From: Bacteroidales bacterium UBA3824
Lineage (GTDB): Bacteria > Bacteroidota > Bacteroidia > Bacteroidales > UBA3824
NCBI GenBank assembly: GCA_002393195.1
Contig: DGIK01000210.1
Location: 1-17,978 of the forward strand
Length of the DNA: 17,978 bases
Direction: 5' to 3'
The stretch's first letter is position 1, and every line of letters starts with the position of its first letter. This document shows, in pieces, positions 8,003 through 13,316 of the stretch. Under the pieces are notes generated by a model. It worked only from the letters and a program-made list of their open reading frames with translations, made no database searches and was not told the DNA's origin. The position numbers were made by a program, and so were the translations under genes.

Positions 8003-8279
8003 CCTTTCGCACCGAGTGCGGTGAGGAGAGGCAATTAATATATACTAAGGCGTTTATTACGCTATGTTTTTGACTTCTTGAAACTTCGCAACTTTCAGAT
8101 GTAACGTCAGAGATATGGCAGCGATAAATGCCCATTCGAGTAATATATCGGTACGTGAAAAGTAATTTTTGCGTGCCTATATATACTGCGTGGGTATTCG
8201 CTGTCCGTTTCGACGTTACGGGTAATGCGAAGACCTCAAGAAGTGGAACGGGCGGAGTATGAGTTCCACGCTTTTTTTG
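8003..8279 (+). ncRNA. Structured non-coding RNA, copy 1
   Basis: This sequence is repeated at 12629-12901 with long identical blocks (for example AACTTCGCAACTTTCA at 8082-8097) but has no shared reading frame. Helices seen: GCGT/ACGC (8050-8053/8059-8062); a 9-bp long-range helix ACTTCTTGA/TCAAGAAGT (8073-8081/8236-8244); a 12-bp hairpin at 8150-8161/8166-8177 with loop GTAA; and GGT-TTCGC/GCGAA-ACC plus CCGT/ACGG between 8193 and 8235. Several base pairs differ from copy 2 by compensating changes (C8077-G8240 is G-C there; G8155-C8172 is A-T there). The RNA ends at an intrinsic terminator. The 5' end is inferred from the -7 box. I cannot match it to a named family. A small HTH gene follows in both copies. 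Confidence 0.8.
8243..8278 (+). terminator. Terminator of RNA copy 1
   Basis: GTGGAAC (8243-8249) pairs with GTTCCAC (8263-8269) around a 13-base loop and is followed by GCTTTTTTT. The hairpin and T run are conserved in copy 2. The first two bases of the stem overlap the end of the long-range helix, so the two could compete at the boundary. Confidence 0.82.
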
Positions 8280-8285
8280 TGCGAT

Positions 8286-8314
8286 GTCCGAAAATTGGGA
8301 CTTTAAGTTCGGGC
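8286..8314 (+). promoter_or_regulatory. Conserved hairpin upstream of HTH gene 1
   Basis: GTCCGAA (8286-8292) can pair with TTCGGGC (8308-8314). Copy 2 has GTCTG-AA/TTCAGGC at the same place: the middle pair changes from C-G to T-A and one G is bulged. The hairpin lies between the RNA terminator and the HTH start codon, so it could shield the ribosome site (inference). Confidence 0.55.
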
Positions 8315-8336
8315 GAAAAACTAATATCAACCCAAA

Positions 8337-8588
8337 ATGGACATACACATCGGACAACTCATCAAAGAAGAACTTCGCAGCCAAGGACGCTCCGTCAAAT
8401 GGTTTGAGTCTCAGATAAACCGCTCGCACTCTGCCGTTTATGACATTTTCAGAAGTCACGACATCAACACCGACCTCCTAAAAACAATCAGCAAAGTCCT
8501 CTCCCACGACTTTTTTATAGACTATTCCAACCAAATGTACGGAAAATCAGCACAAAACTATACGGAAAATCCGCCTGAAAATGTTTGA
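8337..8588 (+). CDS. Small helix-turn-helix protein, 83 aa (cassette 1)
   Basis: A short XRE-like DNA-binding protein. Residues 1-60 read MDIHIGQLIKEELRSQGRSV, then KWFESQINRSHSAVYDIFRS, then a third segment ending SKVLSHDFF. This is a compact HTH domain and little else. It is 51/62 identical to the protein at 12955-13173; the C-terminal tails diverge. The ATG at 8337 follows the RNA terminator by 58 bases. No promoter sits directly upstream, so expression probably depends on readthrough or on a start within the RNA. The last codons contain a direct repeat of TACGGAAAATC (8538-8548 and 8561-8571) that is part of the next promoter region. It may bind the palindrome at 8563-8573 (inference). 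Confidence 0.85.
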   Translation: MDIHIGQLIKEELRSQGRSVKWFESQINRSHSAVYDIFRSHDINTDLLKTISKVLSHDFFIDYSNQMYGKSAQNYTENPPENV

Positions 8589-8615
8589 TTGTAAATAGTA
8601 TAGAATGTACTTTTG
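8563..8615 (+). promoter_or_regulatory. Promoter with upstream palindrome, outer-membrane gene
   Basis: TTTG at 8584-8587, a 20-base spacer and TACTTTTG at 8608-8615 form a full Bacteroidetes promoter. The palindrome CGGAAAATCCG (8563-8573) ends 10 bases before the TTTG box. The same palindrome type, spacing and surrounding bases recur at 13210-13262. The palindrome and TTTG box overlap the end of the HTH coding region. Confidence 0.75.
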
Positions 8616-8716
8616 CAAAGTTTAACATTTGTAGTCAACAACTGTTAAGATTTGGCAATAACAAATGGCAAACACGAAGTAACATTATTAATTAACTAAT
8701 TTAATTACAATCAATT

Positions 8717-9358
8717 ATGAAAGCAATCAAACTACTTGTCATTGCGGCAGTTATGGCTTTGGCAACGCCTGCTTTCTCGCAGGAATTAAGTTTCGGCGCA
8801 AAGGTCGGACTTAATCTTTCTTCGGCAACTATAAAATCGGGTGGCGAAAAAGCGGACGACATCAAGATGCTCCCAGGACTCAACGTTGGCGTTTTTGCCG
8901 ATATGAACTTCAGCGAACTTCTCGCTCTTGAAGCAGGTCTGCAGTATGAGCAGAAGGGCTACAAGTTCACATACAAAGAACAAGGTGAAGAACTCAAGGA
9001 CAAGTACGCCATCCAGTACCTGACAATCCCAGTCAACCTGAGAGCCAATCTTGCTATGGGCGACAACACTCTGTACTTCCTCGCTGGTCCGACCTTTGGA
9101 TTGGGTCTTTCCGCAAAGGAAACCGTTGAGTATAACGGAGAAAAGGAGTCTGAGTCAGCAAAATTCGGCAACGGCGAAGAAGACGACATCAAGCGTATGA
9201 ATGTAGGTTTGCTTTTCGGCGCAGGTTTCGACCTTTCAAGCAATCTTGGGTTCAGGGTAACGTATGACCTCGGTCTTTCTAACCTCGTACCAAAGGGCGA
9301 CAGCGACAATAAATGTACAACAGGTGTCATTGGTGTCGCTTTGACCTTCAAGTTCTAA
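8717..9358 (+). CDS. Outer-membrane beta-barrel protein (porin-like), 213 aa
   Basis: The signal peptide MKAIKLLVIAAVMALATPAFSQ is followed by amphipathic strands with family-typical openings: ELSFGAKVGLNLSS, then LNVGVFADMNFSELLALEAG, then YLTIPVNLRANL. The C terminus is GVIGVALTFKF, ending in the aromatic residue expected for insertion by the BAM complex. Size and pattern fit OMP_b-brl_2 (about eight strands); substrate or role is unknown. The leader is about 100 bases, from the promoter at 8584-8615. A terminator lies 34 bases after the stop. Its placement directly behind the RNA-HTH cassette makes it the likely target of that regulator (inference). Confidence 0.88.
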   Translation: MKAIKLLVIAAVMALATPAFSQELSFGAKVGLNLSSATIKSGGEKADDIKMLPGLNVGVFADMNFSELLALEAGLQYEQKGYKFTYKEQGEELKDKYAIQYLTIPVNLRANLAMGDNTLYFLAGPTFGLGLSAKETVEYNGEKESESAKFGNGEEDDIKRMNVGLLFGAGFDLSSNLGFRVTYDLGLSNLVPKGDSDNKCTTGVIGVALTFKF

Positions 9359-9392
9359 TTCACACATTCCATTTCGGAATGACAAACAACTT

Positions 9393-9428
9393 GCCGTATC
9401 TTGGGAAAAATCCAGGATGCGGCTTTTT
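9393..9428 (+). terminator. Terminator after the outer-membrane gene
   Basis: GCCGTATCTTGG (9393-9404) pairs with CCAGGATGCGGC (9412-9423), with two G-U pairs and a 7-base loop, followed by TTTTT. A smaller hairpin, CATTCC/GGAATG (9365-9381), precedes it without a T run. Confidence 0.78.
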
Positions 9429-9451
9429 GCTTCTATAACCCGTTGTCGGAA

Positions 9452-10777
9452 TCAATACTCCCTCAGCAAAAAAGCCATATAATGCGGCAGTGTCAATAGG
9501 TTGTCTTTGTAACCGACATTATAATCGCCGAGTTTGATTGCGGATTTTACGTGGTATTTTTCATAATGAGCAAGAATGGTCTTGGTACTTTTGGCATTGC
9601 CATTGGCAGCCTTCACCTCCACAAGAGTGCATTCTCCTTTGTAACGCATCACAAAATCAACCTCCAACCCCGAATCCTTGCGGAAATAATATAGTTTGCG
9701 TTCCATTTTGCAAAAAATATCCGCTATAAGATTCTCAAACACAGCACCTTTGTATGCGAGAAGGTTACCTTGGAGAATATCAGCCTGAGTGCCTTTTTCC
9801 AACATTGATACAAACAGCCCCGTATCTGCCATATAAATTTTGAAAACATCATTCTCCGCATTGCCGTCCAAAGGCAACTCTGTGATTTGCAAGTTTCTAC
9901 AACGGCAAATAATGCCCGCGTCCTCTATCCATTGCAGACTGCCTTCGTAGTGTGCCGCCTTGGCATTTTTGCGGATTAATGAGTATTGAAACTTCTTGTT
10001 TTCCTTGCTCAATTGCTGTGGGATTGACTCAAAACATTCACGAATACGCGACTTGATGCTGTCGTCGGCATATTTTATCATATCATCTTCATATTCATTG
10101 ATGATAGCACGTTGAACATTAAGCACTTGATTGAGGTCGTGGGTGTTTACAAAGGCATTGACGGCCTCAGGCATTCCGCCCGTAATGATGTATTGCAGAA
10201 GAAGTTTTTTCATTTGCAGATGTATCGCCTCCGGCACGGGCGTTACATTGTCGAGACATTCTTGTAATTTAGAAATGATTGCATCAGAAATGCCGTTTGC
10301 CCACAGAAACTCCTCAAAATCAAGAGGAAACATATTGATTATGGTTTCATAACCGACAGGTACGGAAGCCTTTTGACCGTTTTTGTCGCCGTAACCTTTC
10401 ACGCCAAGAAGCGAACCCGTTGCGATTACGTCGTACCGCCCATCAAGATGAAAAAATTTAAGAGATGTACGCGCCCTCGGGCAGTCTTGGATTTCGTCAA
10501 AAATAATACAAGTGTTATGCGGTTCAAAAATCACATCCTTTACAATTGACGAGATGTTGAGGACGATTTCGTCAACGTTCATCTGTCCTTCGAAAGCAAC
10601 CGATAGGTCAGTGTTTTCGATGAAATTGAGATAGACAACATTTTTATAGTTGTCATTGGCAAAAGTCCTGACGGCAAAGGTCTTGCCGCACTGACGACAA
10701 CCTTTGATTACCAACGGTTTTTTGCCCGGAGTATCTTTCCATTCTCTAAGTTGTTGAATTACTTTACGTTTCAGCAT
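9452..10777 (-). CDS. DUF4143-type AAA+ ATPase, 441 aa
   Basis: Walker A is GCRQCGKT (residues 26-33 from the ATG) and Walker B is IIFDEIQD (91-98), followed by a sensor region VIATGSLLG. The C-terminal domain has FENLIADIF, then GLEVDF and VEVKA near residue 389, a D...EVK arrangement like PD-(D/E)XK nucleases and typical of the AAA_14/DUF4143 family. Members are common in Bacteroidetes and are often single accessory genes of unknown function. I chose ATG at 10777. A TTG start at 10795 would add six residues (MKKWND), but those codons are part of a leader repeat. The gene has its own promoter at 10870-10901. Confidence 0.87.
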   Translation of the reverse strand: MLKRKVIQQLREWKDTPGKKPLVIKGCRQCGKTFAVRTFANDNYKNVVYLNFIENTDLSVAFEGQMNVDEIVLNISSIVKDVIFEPHNTCIIFDEIQDCPRARTSLKFFHLDGRYDVIATGSLLGVKGYGDKNGQKASVPVGYETIINMFPLDFEEFLWANGISDAIISKLQECLDNVTPVPEAIHLQMKKLLLQYIITGGMPEAVNAFVNTHDLNQVLNVQRAIINEYEDDMIKYADDSIKSRIRECFESIPQQLSKENKKFQYSLIRKNAKAAHYEGSLQWIEDAGIICRCRNLQITELPLDGNAENDVFKIYMADTGLFVSMLEKGTQADILQGNLLAYKGAVFENLIADIFCKMERKLYYFRKDSGLEVDFVMRYKGECTLVEVKAANGNAKSTKTILAHYEKYHVKSAIKLGDYNVGYKDNLLTLPHYMAFLLREY

Positions 10778-10783
10778 ATCATT

Positions 10784-10868
10784 CCACTTTTTCAAACGAC
10801 TTTTTGCTCATTCGCGCCACTTTTTCAAGGGACTTTTGGGTGTTCGCGCCACTTTTTCAAGGGACTTT
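10784..10868. repeat. Three direct repeats of about 32 bp in the ATPase leader
   Basis: Units start at 10784, 10817 and 10849, each beginning CCACTTTTTCAA followed by GACTTT. The first two end in TTCGCG. The first unit abuts the start codon at 10777; the third runs into the -7 box. On the minus strand each unit carries TTGAAAAAGTGG. Confidence 0.85.
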
Positions 10869-10869
10869 G

Positions 10870-10901
10870 CAAATATAAGGTGAAAATTGCAATAATGCAA
10901 A
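10870..10901 (-). promoter_or_regulatory. Promoter of the DUF4143 ATPase
   Basis: On the minus strand, TTTG (10901-10898), a 20-base spacer and TATATTTG (10877-10870) match the Bacteroidetes consensus exactly. The transcript would begin inside the 32-bp repeats. Confidence 0.75.
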
Positions 10902-10926
10902 AAAATTTTTTTATGCTTTTTAATTA

Positions 10927-10974
10927 TATTTTTGCAAAAAAATTTCCTTCACATTTACAAAAAAAATATCTTTG
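10927..10974 (+). promoter_or_regulatory. Promoter region of the repeat protein-SGNH operon
   Basis: Two -7-like boxes are present: TATTTTTG (10927-10934) and TATCTTTG (10967-10974). The second has only an imperfect TTTC at the -33 distance but is closer to the gene, with about 32 bases from the likely start to the ATG at 11013. Confidence 0.5.
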
Positions 10975-11012
10975 CAAAAACTTACTGCTTACATCTTAAC
11001 ACGAAGATTATT

Positions 11013-11405
11013 ATGAAACAGATTATAATATTGATGATGCTGCTAATGCTGCCCTTCGCTGGTTTTGCGCAGATGAAATGGCAACCGGTGGATCATCACA
11101 TTGACATCCATCACCCCGTGGAGGTATTTGGCGACGTCACCATCGACAAGGATGCCTGCACAATCACAAAGGACGGCAAGACTTACAAACTTTACGGCAA
11201 AATAAAGATTGTTGACAATTGGGCGGACTTGAAAGTGCAGATTGTGGAAAATTGGCCCGACCTCAAAGTGAAAATCGTGGAAAATTGGCCCGACAAGTGC
11301 GGCAAATTTCAGGTGGTGGACACTTGGCCCGAACTCAAAGTGCAGATTGTTGACAATTTCGCCGACATCAAAGTAAGGGTTGTGGAAAATTGGCCCGGAT
11401 TCTAA
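11013..11405 (+). CDS. Exported protein with 11-residue tryptophan repeats, 130 aa
   Basis: A signal peptide (MKQIIILMMLLMLPFAGFAQ) directs export. After a linker with DVTIDKDACTITKDGKTYKL, residues 64-130 are six repeats of the type (K/Q)(I/V)V(D/E)NWPDLKV. The aromatic positions are Trp70, 81, 92, 105, Phe116 and Trp127. Five spacings are 11, 11, 13, 11 and 11, the third repeat being lengthened by CG. Such short regular repeats could stack as a beta-solenoid; I know no function. The start at 11013 is chosen because the open frame upstream crosses the promoter. The SGNH hydrolase follows 25 bp later and is probably in the same operon. Confidence 0.8.
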   Translation: MKQIIILMMLLMLPFAGFAQMKWQPVDHHIDIHHPVEVFGDVTIDKDACTITKDGKTYKLYGKIKIVDNWADLKVQIVENWPDLKVKIVENWPDKCGKFQVVDTWPELKVQIVDNFADIKVRVVENWPGF

Positions 11406-11430
11406 TTTAATTATTAACATCCATACTATT

Positions 11431-12111
11431 ATGAAAAAACATCTTATCCTAATTATGTTGTTGTGCCTTGGTATTCAGGCTGCAACAACGGCGCAGACCA
11501 AGAAGCGCATCTCAATTCTTGGCGATTCGTACTCAACATTCGAGGGCTACATCCCAGCGGAAAACGAGCCGTGGTATTTCCAAAAGGTTGACACGGGACG
11601 TTCAGACGTTGTAAACGTGCGCCTTACGTGGTGGTGGCAGTTGATAAAGGAAGGCGGCTACCTCTTGGAAAAAAACGAATCGTACAGCGGTGCAACTATC
11701 TGTTATACAGGTTATAATGACGACGACTATTCGCCACGCTCGTTCATCACAAGGCTTCCACGCGTTGGCAGCCCCGACATTCTGTTGATTTTTGGCTGTA
11801 CCAACGACAGTTGGGCGGGTGCAAAGGTTGGCAACTATCAATACTCCGACTTCAAGCGCGGCGACCTCTACACATACCGCCCCGCCCTCGCCAAACTTCT
11901 CGACGATGCTCTTTCGCGTTACCCGAATGTTGACATCTACTTCATCATCAACAGCGAACTCCGCCCCGACATTGTGGAATCCACCCTCACCATCTGCAAA
12001 CATTACTCCATTCCCTGCATCCAACTCCAAAACATCGAAAAGCGTTATGGACACCCAACGGCTAAGGGAATGAAGGCTATTGCAGAACAGGTAGGAAAGG
12101 CGATAAGGTAG
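11431..12111 (+). CDS. SGNH/GDSL-family hydrolase, exported, 226 aa
   Basis: After a signal peptide (ending ATTAQ) the protein shows block I ILGDSYSTFEGY with nucleophile Ser33. It then has FGCTNDSWAG (Asn125, oxyanion hole) and YGHPTAKGM with His208. It is likely a periplasmic or surface esterase, possibly a sugar or peptidoglycan deacetylase (inference). The residue three before His208 is Arg rather than the usual catalytic Asp, so the enzyme may use a Ser-His dyad or another acid. Start ATG at 11431 puts the signal peptide first. It lies 25 bp behind the repeat protein. The gene-free repeat region begins right after its stop. Confidence 0.85.
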   Translation: MKKHLILIMLLCLGIQAATTAQTKKRISILGDSYSTFEGYIPAENEPWYFQKVDTGRSDVVNVRLTWWWQLIKEGGYLLEKNESYSGATICYTGYNDDDYSPRSFITRLPRVGSPDILLIFGCTNDSWAGAKVGNYQYSDFKRGDLYTYRPALAKLLDDALSRYPNVDIYFIINSELRPDIVESTLTICKHYSIPCIQLQNIEKRYGHPTAKGMKAIAEQVGKAIR

Positions 12112-12151
12112 GTTTTTGCGACCGATTGATTTCGAGCGTATAATTCCATTA

Positions 12152-12190
12152 TTCCGTGCGCATTGTTTCCGTGCGTATCATTTCCGTGCG
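12152..12190. repeat. Three TTCCGTGCG direct repeats, 15-bp period
   Basis: TTCCGTGCG occurs at 12152-12160, 12167-12175 and 12182-12190. The third copy is the edge of the large inverted repeat. A similar GTGCGTAT...TTCCGTGCG arrangement precedes the partial copy at 12481. Confidence 0.8.
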
Positions 12191-12289
12191 CTCACGCACA
12201 CGGCTTGGAGTTTTCGCGCCCTTGGCGCTATTATGCCGACGACAAGCCAACGGGGCGTAATCACCAAGACGTGTGCGTGAGCGCACGGA
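12183..12289. repeat. Large imperfect palindrome (REP/MITE-like), complete copy
   Basis: Arms 12183-12208 and 12264-12289 are complementary at 25 of 26 positions; the core is GTGCGCTCACGCACACG. Inside are two smaller hairpins: GCGCC/GGCGC (12216-12228) and ATTATGCC/GGCGTAAT (12230-12261). The folded form is a cruciform or cloverleaf. Half copies occur at 12495 and 15869. It may also stop transcription from the SGNH gene. Confidence 0.85.
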
Positions 12290-12319
12290 TAATATGATGG
12301 AAAATGTATCAACTGTAAA

Positions 12320-12459
12320 AAAAATCGCTTACTACGCTAAAAATCGCTTACTCCACTAACCAATTTTTACCAAAAATCGCTTACTCCACTAACCAATTTT
12401 TGCCAAAAATCGCTTACTCCACTAAACCAATTTTTGCCAAAAATCGCTTACTCCACTAA
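12320..12459. repeat. Five direct copies of a 21-bp unit
   Basis: Copies of AAAAATCGCTTACTCCACTA(A) start at 12320 (two changes), 12339, 12372, 12405 and 12439. The first two overlap by two bases. The others are separated by CCAATTTTT(A/G)CC-type spacers, giving a 33-34 bp period. The spacers are near-identical, so this is a tandem repeat and not a CRISPR array. Confidence 0.9.
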
Positions 12460-12494
12460 ACGTTTTTCGTCATTTTCCACGTGCGTATTCATTT

Positions 12495-12543
12495 TTTCCG
12501 TGCGCTCACGCACACGGCTTTGTGTTTTCGCGCCGTTGGCGCT
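12495..12543. repeat. Partial copy of the palindromic element (left half)
   Basis: TTCCGTGCGCTCACGCACAC followed by GGCTTTGTGTTTTCGCGCC and a GCGCC/GGCGC hairpin repeats the left arm and first inner hairpin of the element at 12183. No right arm follows; the sequence passes into an A/T-rich stretch before RNA copy 2. Confidence 0.78.
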
Positions 12544-12614
12544 ACAATACCAACATCACGCGGAAAAAAATTCAGTTTTTTTTGTTTAAATTTTTCATCA
12601 ATCATTTTTTTTTG

Positions 12615-12622
12615 TAATTTTG
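12615..12622 (+). promoter_or_regulatory. Candidate -7 box of RNA copy 2
   Basis: TAATTTTG matches TAnnTTTG and sits 49 bases before the first shared hairpin, nearly the same as in copy 1. No TTTG box is found at normal spacing upstream. Confidence 0.45.
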
Positions 12623-12628
12623 TGCCAT

Positions 12629-12901
12629 CTCTTCTTATACAGATTAAGGAGGATATATATATTAATTGAAGGCGTTTATTCACGCTATATTGTTGACTTG
12701 TTGGAACTTCGCAACTTTCAAATGTATCGTCAAAAATATGGCAGCGATAAATGCCCTTGGTATGTTATATTGGTTCACGAAAGCGTTTTTGTGTGCCTTT
12801 ATGATATATGCGTGGGTATTCGCTGTCCGTTTTGACGATACGGGTAATGCGAAGACCTCAACAAGTGGAACGGGCGGAATAAGAGTTCCACGCTTTTTTT
12901 G
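12629..12901 (+). ncRNA. Structured non-coding RNA, copy 2
   Basis: This is the second copy of the RNA at 8003-8279. It has the same helices: GCGT/ACGC (12672-12675/12682-12685); long-range ACTTGTTGG/TCAACAAGT (12696-12704/12858-12866), where a G-C pair replaces the C-G of copy 1; and a hairpin at 12072-offset equivalent positions 12772-12782/12787-12797, where A-T replaces G-C and C-G replaces a T-G wobble, with one T-T mismatch. It ends at a matching terminator. An open frame happens to cross this copy (12666-12995), but it is broken by stops and an indel in copy 1, so the conservation is at RNA level. AAGGAGG at 12646-12652 is near the 5' end and is not followed by a good ATG. Confidence 0.8.
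12865..12900 (+). terminator. Terminator of RNA copy 2
   Basis: GTGGAAC (12865-12871) pairs with GTTCCAC (12885-12891), followed by GCTTTTTTT. Stem, loop length and T run are the same as in copy 1. Confidence 0.82.
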
Positions 12902-12906
12902 TTATC

Positions 12907-12935
12907 GTCTGGAAATAGGAACTTTAAGTTCAGGC
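12907..12935 (+). promoter_or_regulatory. Conserved hairpin upstream of HTH gene 2
   Basis: GTCTG-AA (12907-12914, one G bulged) pairs with TTCAGGC (12929-12935). It matches the hairpin at 8286-8314, with a C-G to T-A exchange. Confidence 0.55.
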
Positions 12936-12954
12936 TGCAAAAAACATAATCATT

Positions 12955-13173
12955 ATGGACAAACACATAGGAGAAATGATAAAAGCCGAACTTAAACGCC
13001 AAGGCCGCACCGTCAAATGGTTTGAAAGTCAAATCAACCGTTCTCATTCTGCCTGTTACGATATTTTCAGAAGTCACGACATCAACACTGAACTCCTAAA
13101 AACAATCTGCAAGGTTCTTAACCACGATTTTTTCATAGACCTCTCCTCCGGCAACCCAATGTCCGAAAATTAA
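12955..13173 (+). CDS. Small helix-turn-helix protein, 72 aa (cassette 2)
   Basis: This is a paralogue of the protein at 8337-8588. It begins MDKHIGEMIKAELKRQGRTV, continues KWFESQINRSHSACYDIFRS and ends its domain with CKVLNHDFFIDLS. The HTH core, especially the recognition-helix region NRSHSA-YDIFRSHDINT, is almost unchanged between the two, so they probably recognise similar DNA (inference). The tail is shorter (SSGNPMSEN). The ATG at 12955 is 53 bases after the RNA T run, as in cassette 1. The stop is 36 bases before the palindrome of the next promoter. Confidence 0.85.
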   Translation: MDKHIGEMIKAELKRQGRTVKWFESQINRSHSACYDIFRSHDINTELLKTICKVLNHDFFIDLSSGNPMSEN

Positions 13174-13209
13174 ACACAAATTTGTACAAAAAATAAGAAC
13201 AAAAACATA

Positions 13210-13262
13210 CGGAATTTCCGACTCAAAATCTTTGGTTATGAAATAGATGGGATATAAATTTG
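13210..13262 (+). promoter_or_regulatory. Promoter with upstream palindrome, CsgG operon
   Basis: TTTG (13231-13234), a 20-base spacer and TAAATTTG (13255-13262) form a complete promoter. CGGAATTTCCG (13210-13220) is a perfect palindrome ending 10 bases before TTTG, the same geometry as at 8563-8615. Flanking bases (TACGGAA, CT-AAAAT-TTTG, AAATAG, TTTGCAA) are also shared. Confidence 0.78.
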
Positions 13263-13316
13263 CAAGTGTTAAATAAATCAAAATTATCAATACATCAAAC
13301 TAAAAACGCTTGCATT

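Larger units (their letters stand above)
12112..12614. other. Gene-free repeat region
   Basis: No credible gene is seen here. The region holds 15-bp direct repeats, a long inverted repeat with internal hairpins, five copies of a 21-bp unit and a partial second copy of the inverted repeat, all listed separately. Open frames across it are short and reflect the repeats. Confidence 0.7.

Noticed and set aside
8003..8279. RNA read as tmRNA, 6S RNA or a retron msr-msd
   Set aside because: There is no tRNA-like end or tag frame, no clear single open bubble flanked by long stems as in 6S, and no reverse transcriptase gene nearby; the presence of two copies per window also argues against tmRNA and 6S.
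7881..8459. 192-codon minus-strand frame across RNA copy 1 and both neighbouring genes
   Set aside because: It overlaps the start of the nuclease gene and the HTH gene, has no family resemblance, and only a short part is open in copy 2 (12799-13077).
10932..11012. N-terminal extension (27 codons) of the Trp-repeat protein
   Set aside because: It would place the signal peptide internally and overlaps the TATCTTTG promoter box; the ATG at 11013 begins a normal signal peptide.
12320..12459. Possible CRISPR array
   Set aside because: The spacers between the 21-bp units are almost identical to one another and no cas gene is present; it is a simple tandem repeat.
12666..12995. 109-codon open frame across RNA copy 2, preceded by AAGGAGG
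   Set aside because: It starts at TTG, and copy 1 has stops and an indel in the same region while helices are conserved. Conservation is therefore at RNA level.
13260..13316. N-terminal extension (19 codons) of the CsgG-like protein
   Set aside because: It begins within the -7 box and would move the signal peptide inward; the ATG at 13317 fits.
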